DNA of 64,000 bases from Desulfocapsa sp. (GCA_013792135.1 VMSP01000099.1:1-64000), one strand, 5' to 3'. Numbered from the stretch's first letter, positions 36,970-46,428 are shown. The notes: generated by a model not told the origin, from the sequence alone. Made by a program: numbers and translations.

Positions 36970-37821
36970 CTAAAAATATTCGGCAAGGATCAGGGCGCGC
37001 CGCAGCCGCTCCATAAAAAACGTGAGGATCTCAGGATAACAGGCGAGGCCCTTAAACGATTGAACGTTGCCGATGCAAGCCATGGAACACTCTACAGTAA
37101 AACCGATATCCGTGAGCGTGGCGCGCCAGCTTTCACTCTCCCCCATAAGGTCTTCTTCGGCGTGCATCCCGGCGAAATACATCATGGGAATGATCCGCAG
37201 CCGGTGGAATTTCCCGGCCAGGCCCTGCCGTTGAATCCGGGCCAGCACCGCCTCATGATCCGGCACCCCTTCAATACTTGCGGCCAGGACATTGGGATAG
37301 AGATCCCCCACCAACCTTTCCAGCCCCAGATAGACGATATTCACCGGGTCGGCGGCCAAGGGCGTCCCGTGCAGGGCAAGCAGGTTCCAACCCTCGGCCG
37401 GCGCCAGAAAATCCTGCTCCAGCACCGCCAGGGTTTCCTTGATAAAATCCCAGCGGTGGAGCAGGGTTTCACTCAGAAAGACCCGCAGACCAGGGAAGAA
37501 GGCGCAGGTCTCGGCCATCTGCTGATACTCGGTGCCGGGAAAGATATGCAGGGGTTGGACCACCACCTTGCGATACCCCGCCGCCTCCACCTGGGCCAGA
37601 GTCTCCTGCAGGCTGGGCAGGCCTGCTTTTTTGCGAATGATCTCCGAGGTGTAAGCCCAATAAGGTTCATACTCCGGAAACTCCTCAGTAAATCGCTCAG
37701 CAAAGAGATCCAGAGCCGCTTTCGCCCGACTGCTGGACCCAAAGACGGCAATGACAATGGCTGGTCTATCTTGTAATTTCGGCAGCCGCATCTTGCGACC
37801 GATATATCCATGTTGATGCAT
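36970..37821 (-). CDS. cbiK: Sirohydrochlorin cobaltochelatase CbiK
   Basis: This 283-residue class II chelatase inserts Co2+ into sirohydrochlorin in the anaerobic B12 pathway. It has the family N-terminal IVIAVFGSSSRAKAALD and both catalytic His regions, LLALHGTPLAADPVN and MYFAGMHAEEDLMGESESW. The conserved C-terminal GNVQSFKGLACYPEI is also present. No signal peptide is visible, so this is a cytoplasmic form, unlike the exported CbiK described in Desulfovibrio. It begins 10 bp after cobN, so the two are co-transcribed. A role in re-metallating salvaged tetrapyrrole is possible. Confidence 0.88.
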   Translation of the reverse strand: MHQHGYIGRKMRLPKLQDRPAIVIAVFGSSSRAKAALDLFAERFTEEFPEYEPYWAYTSEIIRKKAGLPSLQETLAQVEAAGYRKVVVQPLHIFPGTEYQQMAETCAFFPGLRVFLSETLLHRWDFIKETLAVLEQDFLAPAEGWNLLALHGTPLAADPVNIVYLGLERLVGDLYPNVLAASIEGVPDHEAVLARIQRQGLAGKFHRLRIIPMMYFAGMHAEEDLMGESESWRATLTDIGFTVECSMACIGNVQSFKGLACYPEILTFFMERLRRALILAEYF

Positions 37822-37831
37822 TACTTATCCC

Positions 37832-40800
37832 TTATTTTTCTGCCCGTTTCATTCCCCATGCCGCCAGTCCGATGATGGCAAGCACCACCAGTCCGGCCAG
37901 CCACTCGACTCCGGATGAACTCACCTCGGTGGTCTCATCCGTCCTCTCCATCTTTTCCATCTTGTAGCCCTCTATATCGGCTTTCCCTTCTTGTGCCGTG
38001 CCACTTTCCTGCGGTTTCTCCGCCTTGGTCCCGCCCTGTACCTCACTGGGAGCGGCAAGCTGTTGCTGCAAGTCATCCCGCTGGGCCACCTGCTCAGCAA
38101 GGGACTTTTGCGCTGCCTGCTCAATGGCCATCTTGAACTGTTCCACCATCTCCGGGCTCATGACGCCGGGCAGGGAGATGATGGAAACCACCATCTGGTT
38201 GAGCAGCGGGTTGTTGCAGGTATGGTCGCAGCAGGCCACCCCTTTTTCCACCACATTGACGGCGTACTCGGCGGCCAGCTTTTTCCGGGTATTTTCATCC
38301 GCCTGCCAATACCCCTTACGCACCGCCTCCAGCATCCGGGCGGTGAGGGACTGATAGGCCCAGGGGTTGGCCTGGTTAAAAAATTCCTTCAGCTCCAGAC
38401 CGTATTTATCCTCGACATAGACCTCATGGATCTGCTGCCACTGGGCCGCATTCACCTTGTCGGGGGTGGTCACCTGCCAGCCCCAAAGATATTCGACGAA
38501 ATTACTCATCTCCCTGGCCCCGGCGTAATCCTCCCTTTTCATGCCCTCGATCCACTTGGGGTTCAGATATCGGCTGCGCATCTCCCGGCCCAGGGTCGCG
38601 GCCATATCCTCCACCTTGACCTGCCCCGCCTTCTGCTGGCTGGTGATCAGGGTCTCGGGACTCTGGCCCGCCTCATGCCGCACGGCCATGGCCAGCCCTC
38701 CCAGATACTCGAACATGTCGTCATTATCCAGCAATCCGAAGATATTTGAGGAACGGGAATGTACCGCCACATCCACTGCAGCCAATTGTTCTTTCAAAAG
38801 CGCACGGGCCTCTTTTCCCCAGTTACCGCCACCAAAGGCAAAACCCATGCGCTTTTCATAGACATCCACCACCTCGCGCTCCTCCTTCCACAACCCGGAG
38901 GCCCCGGCCATCTCGCTGACCCCGTTGCCGTAGGAGCCCGACTCCTCGGAGAAGATACGCAGACGACTGAGTTCCTCGGCCTGTTTTTCGTCCAGGCCAT
39001 CGGCCATGAGCTTGGTTTTCAGTTTACGACTGTTGCCGGCGACTAGGTTCTCGATATCGGTCTGGAGAATGGCCAGTTGCACCGCCTCATCGAGAAGCTG
39101 CATCTTGTCCGGGAAGAGGTCGCGGTAAAGTCCGGAGGCATTGATCAGGACATCGATACGGGGACGCCCCAGCTCCGTGCCCGGCACCACCTCCAGGCCG
39201 GTTACCTTGCCTGATTTCTGCCATTTGGGCCGAATCCCCATGAGCCAGAGGATGGTGGACTCGTTCACTCCCTCGTTGCGCAGCGTCTCCACGGCCCACA
39301 GCACCACCGCCACCTTGTTTGGATATTTCTGATGCTTTTCCAGATGATTGGCGATGATCTGTTCCGCCGCCTTCTTGCCCAGTTCCCAGGCCGCGGGACT
39401 GGGCAGCCTGGCCGGATTAAAACCATAGAGGTTACGGCCGGTGGGAATGGCCTCCGGAATGCGTAATGGGTCATTGCCCTCACCCGGCTCCACATAGCGG
39501 CCTGAAAGACCATGCAGAAGATTTTTCATCTCCAGATCCGCCGAGGCGCGAATCCGGCCCTCCGCCCCCTGCTGGTTTTCGCCTGGATTCCATTTGACCA
39601 CGGCTGCCGCCATTTCCCCGATCTCGTCTTTGCCCTTATGCCGGCCAAAGGTATGCATGCCATAAGGGATCATCTCTTCCTTGATCTCTTCCAGATAATG
39701 GGCCAGCACCTGAGGCAGCTCCGTATCGCCAATCTCCTTGGATTTATTTTTGGCAAGATCCGTCAAGATCCCTGTTTTCTCAGCCAATATCCGTAATTCC
39801 TTCAGCTTTTCCGGGACCGTGGCGCTGTCGCGGGCCTCTGCCTGTTCGATCTCGCCCGCCAGCTCGGCCATGCGGCCGTACTCCGCATAGAGGCCAGACT
39901 GACGCAGCATGGGCGTAAGGTGAGAAAGCATGACGCCCCGGCCCCGCCGCTTGGCTTGGATGGCCTCACCCACATCATCAACGATATAGGGATACATGTT
40001 GGGGATGTCGCTTATCAGCACTTCGGGCGGACAGGATGGCGATAGCCCGGCCTGCTTGCCCGGCGTCCACTCGTAGGTGGCATGGGTGCCGAGATGAATC
40101 ATGGCGTCGGCGCCAAAGGATTTCTTGAGCCAAAGATAGGCGGCGATATACTGGTGATGGGGATAGAGGGTGGTATCGTGATAGAGCTTCATCGGATCAT
40201 CGCCCCAACCCCGCGCCGGCTCCGGCATCATAATCATATTTCCCCGCCGCACCATGGGGATGACGATCTTGCCGTTATGCATCATCATCTGAAAATCACC
40301 GGGCTTGCCCCACTGAGCAACAACGCCGTCACGGAATGGTTGCGGCAGCTCGGCAAACCACTTCTCATACTCAGCCAGCTCAAGCTGGACGAGATCTCCC
40401 GCCCTCACCATGGCTTCCAGTTCACCCGGCGCCCAGGAACCCACATTACGGGCGCCGCTCAGGATCAACTCCTTCACCTCTTTTTCTCCGAGCGGTTTAC
40501 CGATAGTGTAGCCCGCCCCGGCAAGTCCCGCGAAGATCTCTTCCAACGATGCAAAGACATTGAGATAACTGGCCCCGATATTTTGTTTGCCCTGATGGTG
40601 GTTATAAAAGAGGATGGCGATCTTTTTTTCCTGGTTGGCCTTGCGCTGCAGGTTGATCCAGGCCTGGAGCCGGGGAATGAGGCGGTCAATATTCTCCTTG
40701 ACCGGTTTGCCCAGATACCAGGTCTTGCCGGTGGCCGAATCAACCACCTTTTCCTTGGCCATGAGTACCGTGGGCTCAATCAGGCCCGAGATCTCCGGCC

Positions 40801-41734
40801 CGGCCATGGACCAGGCGACCTCCTGCGCCCCAATACCGACCGGGCTTGCACGCCACTCATCCACCGTCTCCTGATAGAGGCTGATGGCCGAGATGATCGG
40901 CACATCGAGTTTGCGTAAATCCTCCGCCAGTTTCGGAGTGAGGGCGGAAGAAAATTTAAGAGAAAAGGCCAGGACTATATCGACCCGCGCCTTGCCGTCC
41001 GCATCCAGTAAAAAAGACTCAATGGCCTGCTGATCATTACCAAAACAGGGGAGCACGGAAAAACCAGCCGTCTCCAGCCTCCTGATCAGAAAATCTATCG
41101 GCTCCTGCTGGCCGGGAGTGAGGAAGGCGGAGTAAAAGAGCAGGCCCAGACGCGGTCTTTTGGGGTCATGGCCCGGTCTTACGGCCTGCCACTTGAAGAA
41201 CGAGGTCACATCCTGGAAATGATCCGGCGCGTCGGGATGGTAAAGACCAAGCTCCAGCCGGTGCCGCATCGATGTGAAGGAAACAGCCGAATCAAGATGG
41301 CGGTGGATCACCAGCCGCATCATGTTTTCGATATTTTCCCGACTCAGATGGCGATAGTAGATAGCCACCTCCTCATCAAAACGAAAACCCTTTTTTCTCA
41401 ACTCCTGGTCATCCTGAGAGCCGCGTAGGGCGTAGATGGTCTTGCCCTGTAAGTCAATCCGGTCGACGAGATACTCCTCTAGTTCCCGGCCCATGACATC
41501 AACGACAATAACCTTTGCCTGCTCAATCTCCCGGCGCAGCGTCTCCCCGCCGGATACCAGCTCACCGCTGGACACAACCCTGATCCGGCGGCTAAGATCA
41601 GCCTCCATCCCCTCCACCGCCATGTTGGCCAGATAGGAGTTATGGTCGATGACCAGAAAGGCGATATCGGCGGCCAGGGCCGGCAAGGGCAGGAACAGGA
41701 GCAAAAAACCAAGAATAATTCGCATCACACTCAC
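37832..41734 (-). CDS. Exported, membrane-anchored CobN/HmuS-like chelatase
   Basis: This 1300-residue CobN-family protein has an N-terminal signal peptide (MSVMRIILGFLLLFLPLPALAA) and a C-terminal transmembrane helix (WLAGLVVLAIIGLAAWGMK). The large body would therefore be periplasmic, unlike cytoplasmic aerobic CobN. Core motifs include GTHATYEWTPGKQAGLSPSC, PNMYPYIVDDVGEAIQAKRR, VLWAVETLRNEGVNES and GNWGKEARALLKEQ. The tail before the anchor is Gln/Glu/Lys-rich. CobS and CobT are not present. HmuS, a CobN relative, removes metal from haem in Bacteroidetes. By analogy this protein could insert or remove cobalt or iron from an imported tetrapyrrole. This is inference. Confidence 0.85.
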   Translation of the reverse strand: MSVMRIILGFLLLFLPLPALAADIAFLVIDHNSYLANMAVEGMEADLSRRIRVVSSGELVSGGETLRREIEQAKVIVVDVMGRELEEYLVDRIDLQGKTIYALRGSQDDQELRKKGFRFDEEVAIYYRHLSRENIENMMRLVIHRHLDSAVSFTSMRHRLELGLYHPDAPDHFQDVTSFFKWQAVRPGHDPKRPRLGLLFYSAFLTPGQQEPIDFLIRRLETAGFSVLPCFGNDQQAIESFLLDADGKARVDIVLAFSLKFSSALTPKLAEDLRKLDVPIISAISLYQETVDEWRASPVGIGAQEVAWSMAGPEISGLIEPTVLMAKEKVVDSATGKTWYLGKPVKENIDRLIPRLQAWINLQRKANQEKKIAILFYNHHQGKQNIGASYLNVFASLEEIFAGLAGAGYTIGKPLGEKEVKELILSGARNVGSWAPGELEAMVRAGDLVQLELAEYEKWFAELPQPFRDGVVAQWGKPGDFQMMMHNGKIVIPMVRRGNMIMMPEPARGWGDDPMKLYHDTTLYPHHQYIAAYLWLKKSFGADAMIHLGTHATYEWTPGKQAGLSPSCPPEVLISDIPNMYPYIVDDVGEAIQAKRRGRGVMLSHLTPMLRQSGLYAEYGRMAELAGEIEQAEARDSATVPEKLKELRILAEKTGILTDLAKNKSKEIGDTELPQVLAHYLEEIKEEMIPYGMHTFGRHKGKDEIGEMAAAVVKWNPGENQQGAEGRIRASADLEMKNLLHGLSGRYVEPGEGNDPLRIPEAIPTGRNLYGFNPARLPSPAAWELGKKAAEQIIANHLEKHQKYPNKVAVVLWAVETLRNEGVNESTILWLMGIRPKWQKSGKVTGLEVVPGTELGRPRIDVLINASGLYRDLFPDKMQLLDEAVQLAILQTDIENLVAGNSRKLKTKLMADGLDEKQAEELSRLRIFSEESGSYGNGVSEMAGASGLWKEEREVVDVYEKRMGFAFGGGNWGKEARALLKEQLAAVDVAVHSRSSNIFGLLDNDDMFEYLGGLAMAVRHEAGQSPETLITSQQKAGQVKVEDMAATLGREMRSRYLNPKWIEGMKREDYAGAREMSNFVEYLWGWQVTTPDKVNAAQWQQIHEVYVEDKYGLELKEFFNQANPWAYQSLTARMLEAVRKGYWQADENTRKKLAAEYAVNVVEKGVACCDHTCNNPLLNQMVVSIISLPGVMSPEMVEQFKMAIEQAAQKSLAEQVAQRDDLQQQLAAPSEVQGGTKAEKPQESGTAQEGKADIEGYKMEKMERTDETTEVSSSGVEWLAGLVVLAIIGLAAWGMKRAEK

Positions 41735-41744
41735 CTAAACGTTA

Positions 41745-42515
41745 TCAAGCAGCTAAGCTCAACCTGGTTTTTTTGGCCACGGCCATACAATTTTGGTCTC
41801 GGCAGTTCATAATCACCGCATCCAAACCAGCCTCGATCAGTAAATGCAAAAGGCGGCAATGAGAGGCGGAGCGAGCCCCGCCATCCAGAAACTGGCAGGT
41901 ATTATTCAGAGCAACGATGGTGCGCAGACGATGGCCGGACAACTCCCCGACCAGTCTGATAGAATCGAGGATCAAATCAATATCCGGCAAACCGCCGCTT
42001 AAAGACCAGCTTACCGGATCAGGTCGACAGGACATGACCGGATCCAGATAGAGATGCTCCAAAGGGAAACCTGTCTCCTTGGCCACATCCAGCACATCCA
42101 TGGCCAGGTTCAAACGACCCTCCGCATCCACGGGGGTACATGCGCTACTCACCAGCAGAATCACCAGTCTGGCCCCGAAGAAAGAGGCGGTTTTCATGGC
42201 ACTGACCAGTTCAGTCCGATTGGCCGTGACGGCGTTAATGGTAGCAGTTCCCTTATGTATTTCCAGGGCGCGCTGTTGACTCAAGACATAATTGGAAAGA
42301 AAAAGAGGTGCCTCCACAGCCTGCTGAATGGTCTCCACCAGCCACGGAGTAAGGCAACCGAGTTTCCGGTTTTGGCCCAGATTGACATCAAGGGCCGTGG
42401 CTCCGGCCTCTATTTGACGCCGAGCCAGCAATATCACGGCTTGTTTATCCTTTTTTTCCAACGCTTGTAAAAAGGTCTGGTTCATAAGATGCATCTCTTG
42501 ACCGATAATTTCCAT
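41745..42515 (-). CDS. Pterin-binding (AcsE/MetH-like) methyltransferase-family protein
   Basis: This 256-residue TIM-barrel protein matches the methyltetrahydrofolate:corrinoid methyltransferase family. It has IIGQEMH near the N-terminus (usually GExIN), ARRQIEAGATALDVNLGQNR, KGTATINAVTANR and a late LYLDPVMSCRPD. The pterin-binding Asp and Asn of the DVNLG box are retained, but the usual DS after the next strand is replaced by LSNYV. It could bind a corrinoid or transfer a methyl group in corrinoid processing. Location between btuF-cbiZ and cobN is unusual for AcsE, which normally sits with acetyl-CoA synthase genes. Confidence 0.7.
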   Translation of the reverse strand: MEIIGQEMHLMNQTFLQALEKKDKQAVILLARRQIEAGATALDVNLGQNRKLGCLTPWLVETIQQAVEAPLFLSNYVLSQQRALEIHKGTATINAVTANRTELVSAMKTASFFGARLVILLVSSACTPVDAEGRLNLAMDVLDVAKETGFPLEHLYLDPVMSCRPDPVSWSLSGGLPDIDLILDSIRLVGELSGHRLRTIVALNNTCQFLDGGARSASHCRLLHLLIEAGLDAVIMNCRDQNCMAVAKKTRLSLAA

Positions 42516-42527
42516 GATCTTCTCCTG

Positions 42528-44567
42528 TTATTTATTCCGAATTTTTTCCCGAACCCCGGCGAAAACCGCCCCAATCCCCTTGGCCATAACCGTTGGCAGG
42601 CCGTCTACCTTTCGAACAGGGTTCTGCAACTCACTTCCAGCAATCCTTTCAGCCACGCTCCGGAACCAAAGATCCATGGAACTCAAATCCACGACCAGAC
42701 CTCTTTCGTAGTCATCACTAATGGCCATGACTGCTTTCAGGAAATCGGCATACTCCGGCTGGAGCAGAATCGCCTCCACCTCCTTACAAAATTCCTGTTT
42801 TTTTTCCTGTCCGGCGTAAGAAAGACAGAGTTCATGAAGATTGACCTGTCGTTCCTTCAGCCGCTGAAAAATGGAGCGGCCCTTCACCAGCCCGTTCTGC
42901 AGATAAATGGCCCGCTGCACCCCCTCATACACAGCGCTGGCCATGAGTTCTCCCATTTTGGTGTGACCACCGCTGGCATCAATGGGCAGACCAGCCCCCT
43001 CGACCACGATGATATTGTCAGTTCCGGTGCCGGTGGCCTGATGCAGTCCCGCTGAATAACTGGAACGGATATCAAGATCCTGCAACGCGGCGGATTTGGC
43101 CTCGGTGGCGCTGATGATGCCCCGGCTCATGGCCTGGGGCGACAACCGCATATTGGTCAGCAGCAGGATATTGATGGTGCCGGGCTTATGCGTCTTGCCG
43201 CTGCTGTCTGGTTCATAGAAAAGACCGGTATCGGCGCTCATGCGCATGGCATTGCTTTCCACCCCGGCTGTGACCAGGGCTGTGACCTCCATGGCCTTAA
43301 ACGACTTTTTGACCACGGCCAAGTTGTCCATATTGGCGCCGGTAAAAAGCATGGCCGTGGACTCGGGAGCAAATCCCAACGCCTTTAGCGTTGACTCCCG
43401 CAGGGAGGTAAGCCCCTGCTGGTGTCCCAAGCCCCAGGAGGGCGGCGGGAAATAGTGGTTGGCCACCGTACTGATCTTGTCTCTCTGCCCCTCAAGGGTG
43501 GAGATCACGGCCATCGCCTTCTTGAAGGTAACGGCCACGGTCTTATTGCGAAAATCCTTTATATCGCTCTCGATTATTTCGGCCTTGGCCACATAGTCAA
43601 GATCGAGTTGCAAGGGGGTGCGGCTGACCACCTGGTCGGGCTGGACAAAGTTGACCGGATCGCTGAACTCCTTCCCATAGACACTGGCCGCCAGCCAGGA
43701 AACGAAGTATCCGGGATGAGTGGCGACCCGGCAAGTGAGATCACAGGGAAAGAAGAAAACGCGGTTATTCCGTACTGCATCCACCTCTTTCCACCCCGGC
43801 TGGTGGAGGAATGAAAGAACCTGCTTATCGTCGCCGCAGCCGTACAACACCTGTGGATTAAACTTCCGCCATTCATCGAGGCCCACCTGGATAATATTGC
43901 CATTCTTACCAAAGACCGAGGCAATGCCGCCTGCAGCCCGAATATATTCATTCTGAAAGGAATCGTCTCCTGGAGACATTACCGTATCCCTGCCCATGAG
44001 ACGCATGACCCGCTGCCGTTGTCCCGGCGATATTCCCGCAATTTTACGGGCTATCATTGCCAGCTGCCGCTCCTCTTCGGCGATGATCTCGGCGGCTTTG
44101 GCCTCCCTGTTGAAGATCCGGCCAAGAAGCCGGATATGGGCGAAACTTTCCTGAATTGAACGGGGAGCAAGCTGAATCAGGACGACCTTGTCGCGAAAGC
44201 GGTCAGGCACATCCTTTTGCAGATCCGCGTAAAAAATAACATCAGGTCGCAATGCCGCCACCCGGTCAAGATCAGGATTGGCAAAACCGCCGACAATCTC
44301 CTTGCCCGCCGTCTCCGGCGGCAACACCGAATGGTGGGTTATACCCACCACCGCGTCACCGGCCCCAAGACGAAGCAGCATCTCGGTCACTGACGGCACC
44401 AGAGAGACCACCCGTTCAGGCGTCTTGTTCAAAATTATTACCTGACCGCTTGCATCAGTGAAAGGGACAAGAGAATCCCCGGCCCATGCGTGCCGAGTCA
44501 TCAAAAGAAACAGCATGAACAGTACAGGATGCAGTCGTTGCATCACTCCTCGAATCGGTGTTTTCAT
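42528..44567 (-). CDS. BtuF-CbiZ fusion: corrinoid-binding domain plus amidohydrolase
   Basis: The protein has 679 residues. After a signal peptide (to about 29) a BtuF-like binding domain (about 35-320) has RVVSLVPSVTEMLLRLGAGDAVVG and ALRPDVIFYADL. From about 350 it resembles CbiZ adenosylcobinamide amidohydrolase: SWGLGHQQGLTSLRE, FTGANMDNLAVVKKSF, ALVTAGVESNAMRMS and GTGTDNIIVVEGAG. CbiZ cleaves the nucleotide-loop amide of pseudo-corrinoids for salvage. Fusion to an exported binding protein suggests remodelling in the periplasm. About 90 residues of unknown type follow CbiZ. Confidence 0.85.
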   Translation of the reverse strand: MKTPIRGVMQRLHPVLFMLFLLMTRHAWAGDSLVPFTDASGQVIILNKTPERVVSLVPSVTEMLLRLGAGDAVVGITHHSVLPPETAGKEIVGGFANPDLDRVAALRPDVIFYADLQKDVPDRFRDKVVLIQLAPRSIQESFAHIRLLGRIFNREAKAAEIIAEEERQLAMIARKIAGISPGQRQRVMRLMGRDTVMSPGDDSFQNEYIRAAGGIASVFGKNGNIIQVGLDEWRKFNPQVLYGCGDDKQVLSFLHQPGWKEVDAVRNNRVFFFPCDLTCRVATHPGYFVSWLAASVYGKEFSDPVNFVQPDQVVSRTPLQLDLDYVAKAEIIESDIKDFRNKTVAVTFKKAMAVISTLEGQRDKISTVANHYFPPPSWGLGHQQGLTSLRESTLKALGFAPESTAMLFTGANMDNLAVVKKSFKAMEVTALVTAGVESNAMRMSADTGLFYEPDSSGKTHKPGTINILLLTNMRLSPQAMSRGIISATEAKSAALQDLDIRSSYSAGLHQATGTGTDNIIVVEGAGLPIDASGGHTKMGELMASAVYEGVQRAIYLQNGLVKGRSIFQRLKERQVNLHELCLSYAGQEKKQEFCKEVEAILLQPEYADFLKAVMAISDDYERGLVVDLSSMDLWFRSVAERIAGSELQNPVRKVDGLPTVMAKGIGAVFAGVREKIRNK

Positions 44568-44908
44568 TTATTTCCCTCCGGGATATAGACCATGGAACCA
44601 TTTTCAAGCCGGTAAGCAGTACCCAAGCGCTGGCCTTTACCCTTGGCCTGCTCCTTGCTCACTTTCATGGCCTCGATTTTTTTACCGTCCTTGACGATAA
44701 TCTCCATCTCGCCCGTGGCCGACTGTTTGGTGATAGTCACCTGCGAATTTTCTTGCAGCAAATCTTCCATATGTAAGGAGCTGAACAGGGCCAGCAGCAG
44801 CCCAACAATCAAGACCGACCCCAGGTCAAAGAGGTTAGCCACGCCATTCATGGGGTCATTATCCGACAGATCGGTGCCCAAACTGAGTTTTCTGTTGAAA
44901 TATCTCAT
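44564..44908 (-). CDS. DUF2149 protein (ExbD-like partner of the CobN system)
   Basis: This 114-residue protein has one N-terminal transmembrane helix (LGSVLIVGLLLALFSSL) preceded by SDNDPMNGVANLFD, the recognisable DUF2149 signature. The C-terminus is periplasmic and charged. DUF2149, MotA/TolQ/ExbB and DUF2162 proteins recur next to CobN-like genes. The Asp residues before the helix resemble an ExbD-like proton site, but this is inference. It overlaps the ExbB-like gene by 4 bp. Confidence 0.8.
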   Translation of the reverse strand: MRYFNRKLSLGTDLSDNDPMNGVANLFDLGSVLIVGLLLALFSSLHMEDLLQENSQVTITKQSATGEMEIIVKDGKKIEAMKVSKEQAKGKGQRLGTAYRLENGSMVYIPEGNK

Positions 44909-45498
44909 TGTTTTCCGGCCAGAATTTCTGCTGCCAGCTCCATGTTTTTCACATCTTCCTCTACCCAGCGGCGCTGAACGGTAAAGAAAAAATAACTGAC
45001 CAGCCCCAGAGTCATCCCCACCACCGTAGTGGTGAAGGCAACTACCAGATTACTGGAAAGGCGGGTAAAATCCCCACTGCTCAGTGAGGCAAGGCCTGTA
45101 CCCATGGGAATCAGGGTGCCGATAAGACCAAGCCCCGGCCCAATGCGAATAGCCATCTTCAAGTGATCCAGGGATTTCCACAAACGATGTTCGGTCTCGC
45201 GCAGCAGGTTCAAAACTGCAAGCTCGTGATGTTTGTGAGAATCGTGATCCGTCAATTCGACAAGCTGCTGACAAAAACGACGTACCGGAACTGGAAAATC
45301 AGAAAAGGACTGAGTTTTCAGGGAGCGTATCGCATCAAGAGAGCGTGGTAGACGGCTCCGTGACAGATACATACCGGTAAAACTCCCGCTATAGATAACC
45401 AGCCGGACGGTAAGCAGTGATAAGAGAATCGCCATCGGCAGGTGTAGGGATGAGGCAACAAGATAGATAAAGGATTCCAGCAGCGTGATAATATTCAT
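44905..45498 (-). CDS. MotA/TolQ/ExbB-type proton channel protein
   Basis: This 197-residue protein has three predicted helices (about 17-35, 108-135 and 145-170) and the family core LIPMGTGLASLSSGDFTRLSSNLVVAFTTTVVGMTLGL. It is expected to form a pentameric inner-membrane motor that uses the proton gradient. Pairing with DUF2149 and exported CobN suggests it energises the periplasmic chelatase or its receptor. It overlaps its upstream and downstream genes by 4 bp each. Confidence 0.88.
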   Translation of the reverse strand: MNIITLLESFIYLVASSLHLPMAILLSLLTVRLVIYSGSFTGMYLSRSRLPRSLDAIRSLKTQSFSDFPVPVRRFCQQLVELTDHDSHKHHELAVLNLLRETEHRLWKSLDHLKMAIRIGPGLGLIGTLIPMGTGLASLSSGDFTRLSSNLVVAFTTTVVGMTLGLVSYFFFTVQRRWVEEDVKNMELAAEILAGKQ

Positions 45499-46211
45499 GA
45501 TGCCCTCCTCAGGGTTTTCAGAAAACCCAACGAAAAAACCAGGCCCAGGCCAGCCAGAAACAGGGGAAGACGATGATCTACGACGATAACGGTGGACTTG
45601 CTGACCCGATAGATCCGCTCAAGGTCACCAAACTGCGGAACAACGGCAATGGTGACGAGAAAATAGAGGGCGGCCAGCACCATGACCCGGCCCAGTCCCT
45701 GTTCGGCGCTGCTTTTTGCAAACAGGACAAAGACCAGTGCGCTGACCAGACTCACAGCAATAAAACCGGCGAAAAGCCAGGCAAAGATCCAGAGATTTTC
45801 CGGAAAAAGATTGTGGAGAAAAGCACCGCTGCAAAGGATCACCGAAAAACAAACCGGACAAGGCAGGGCCAGCAGGAGCCAGCCGTGACTCCTGCCTCCA
45901 CGATCGCTGCTCTTTTTAAGCAGGGTCACACCCCAGAGAAGCAGGAGCACTGCGAGTAGAAAATGGACTGTCATGCCGCTCTTTGCAACAAGCATGACCG
46001 TTTCCAGATGGGCTCCGATATCTATCCGGCTGACAACAAACCAGGCCAGCACAAACATCAAGCCATAACTGAAGCAAAAACCGCAAAGAGCTGAAAACCG
46101 TTTGCTCAACCTCGACTCCAGCCTGAGCAGGTAAGAAAGACCTGCCCCGCTCTTCACGGCAAAGATACCCACTGAAAAAATGAGCCCGATGACAAGTGAT
46201 TTCAGCTCCAT
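45495..46211 (-). CDS. Predicted transporter, DUF2162-like
   Basis: This 238-residue multi-helix membrane protein is taken from ATG 46211 (GGGGG upstream); the longer frame to 46343 crosses the riboswitch terminator. It has about seven hydrophobic segments, with a Cys-containing motif WLLLALPCPVCFSVILCSGAFL (about 113-134). The pattern and company (ExbB-like, DUF2149, CobN) match DUF2162 predicted transporters. The Cys cluster may bind metal. It is the first gene of the operon controlled by the second cobalamin riboswitch. Confidence 0.7.
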   Translation of the reverse strand: MELKSLVIGLIFSVGIFAVKSGAGLSYLLRLESRLSKRFSALCGFCFSYGLMFVLAWFVVSRIDIGAHLETVMLVAKSGMTVHFLLAVLLLLWGVTLLKKSSDRGGRSHGWLLLALPCPVCFSVILCSGAFLHNLFPENLWIFAWLFAGFIAVSLVSALVFVLFAKSSAEQGLGRVMVLAALYFLVTIAVVPQFGDLERIYRVSKSTVIVVDHRLPLFLAGLGLVFSLGFLKTLRRAS

Positions 46212-46321
46212 GACCAACCCCCATCTTTGAAGCTGCCACAAAAATCCTCTCTTAAAATCCGGATAACCACTTTTCTCCTCTATAAAAAAGGTTGCGGTTC
46301 CGGGGCATGCCAGCAAAAAAG

Positions 46322-46364
46322 CAAAAAAAAATCCCCGGACCAATATAATATTGATCCGGGGATT
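46322..46364 (-). terminator. Riboswitch-controlled intrinsic terminator (copy 2)
   Basis: The same long stem as copy 1 (AATCCCCGG with CCGGGGATT, about 46330-46364) is followed on the minus strand by an eight-base T-run (46329-46322). It lies between the second cobalamin aptamer and the DUF2162-like gene. Confidence 0.88.
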
Positions 46365-46428
46365 GCCTTGTTTTATCCACAGATGACACAGGTCTGCCCC
46401 TTGTCCACGGAGACATCCTTTCTAATTT

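Noticed and set aside
44564-45498. Flagellar or Tol system genes
   Set aside because: The MotA/TolQ/ExbB-like gene has no MotB, TolR or Pal partner; its partners are DUF2149 and DUF2162-like proteins, which fit the CobN-associated set.
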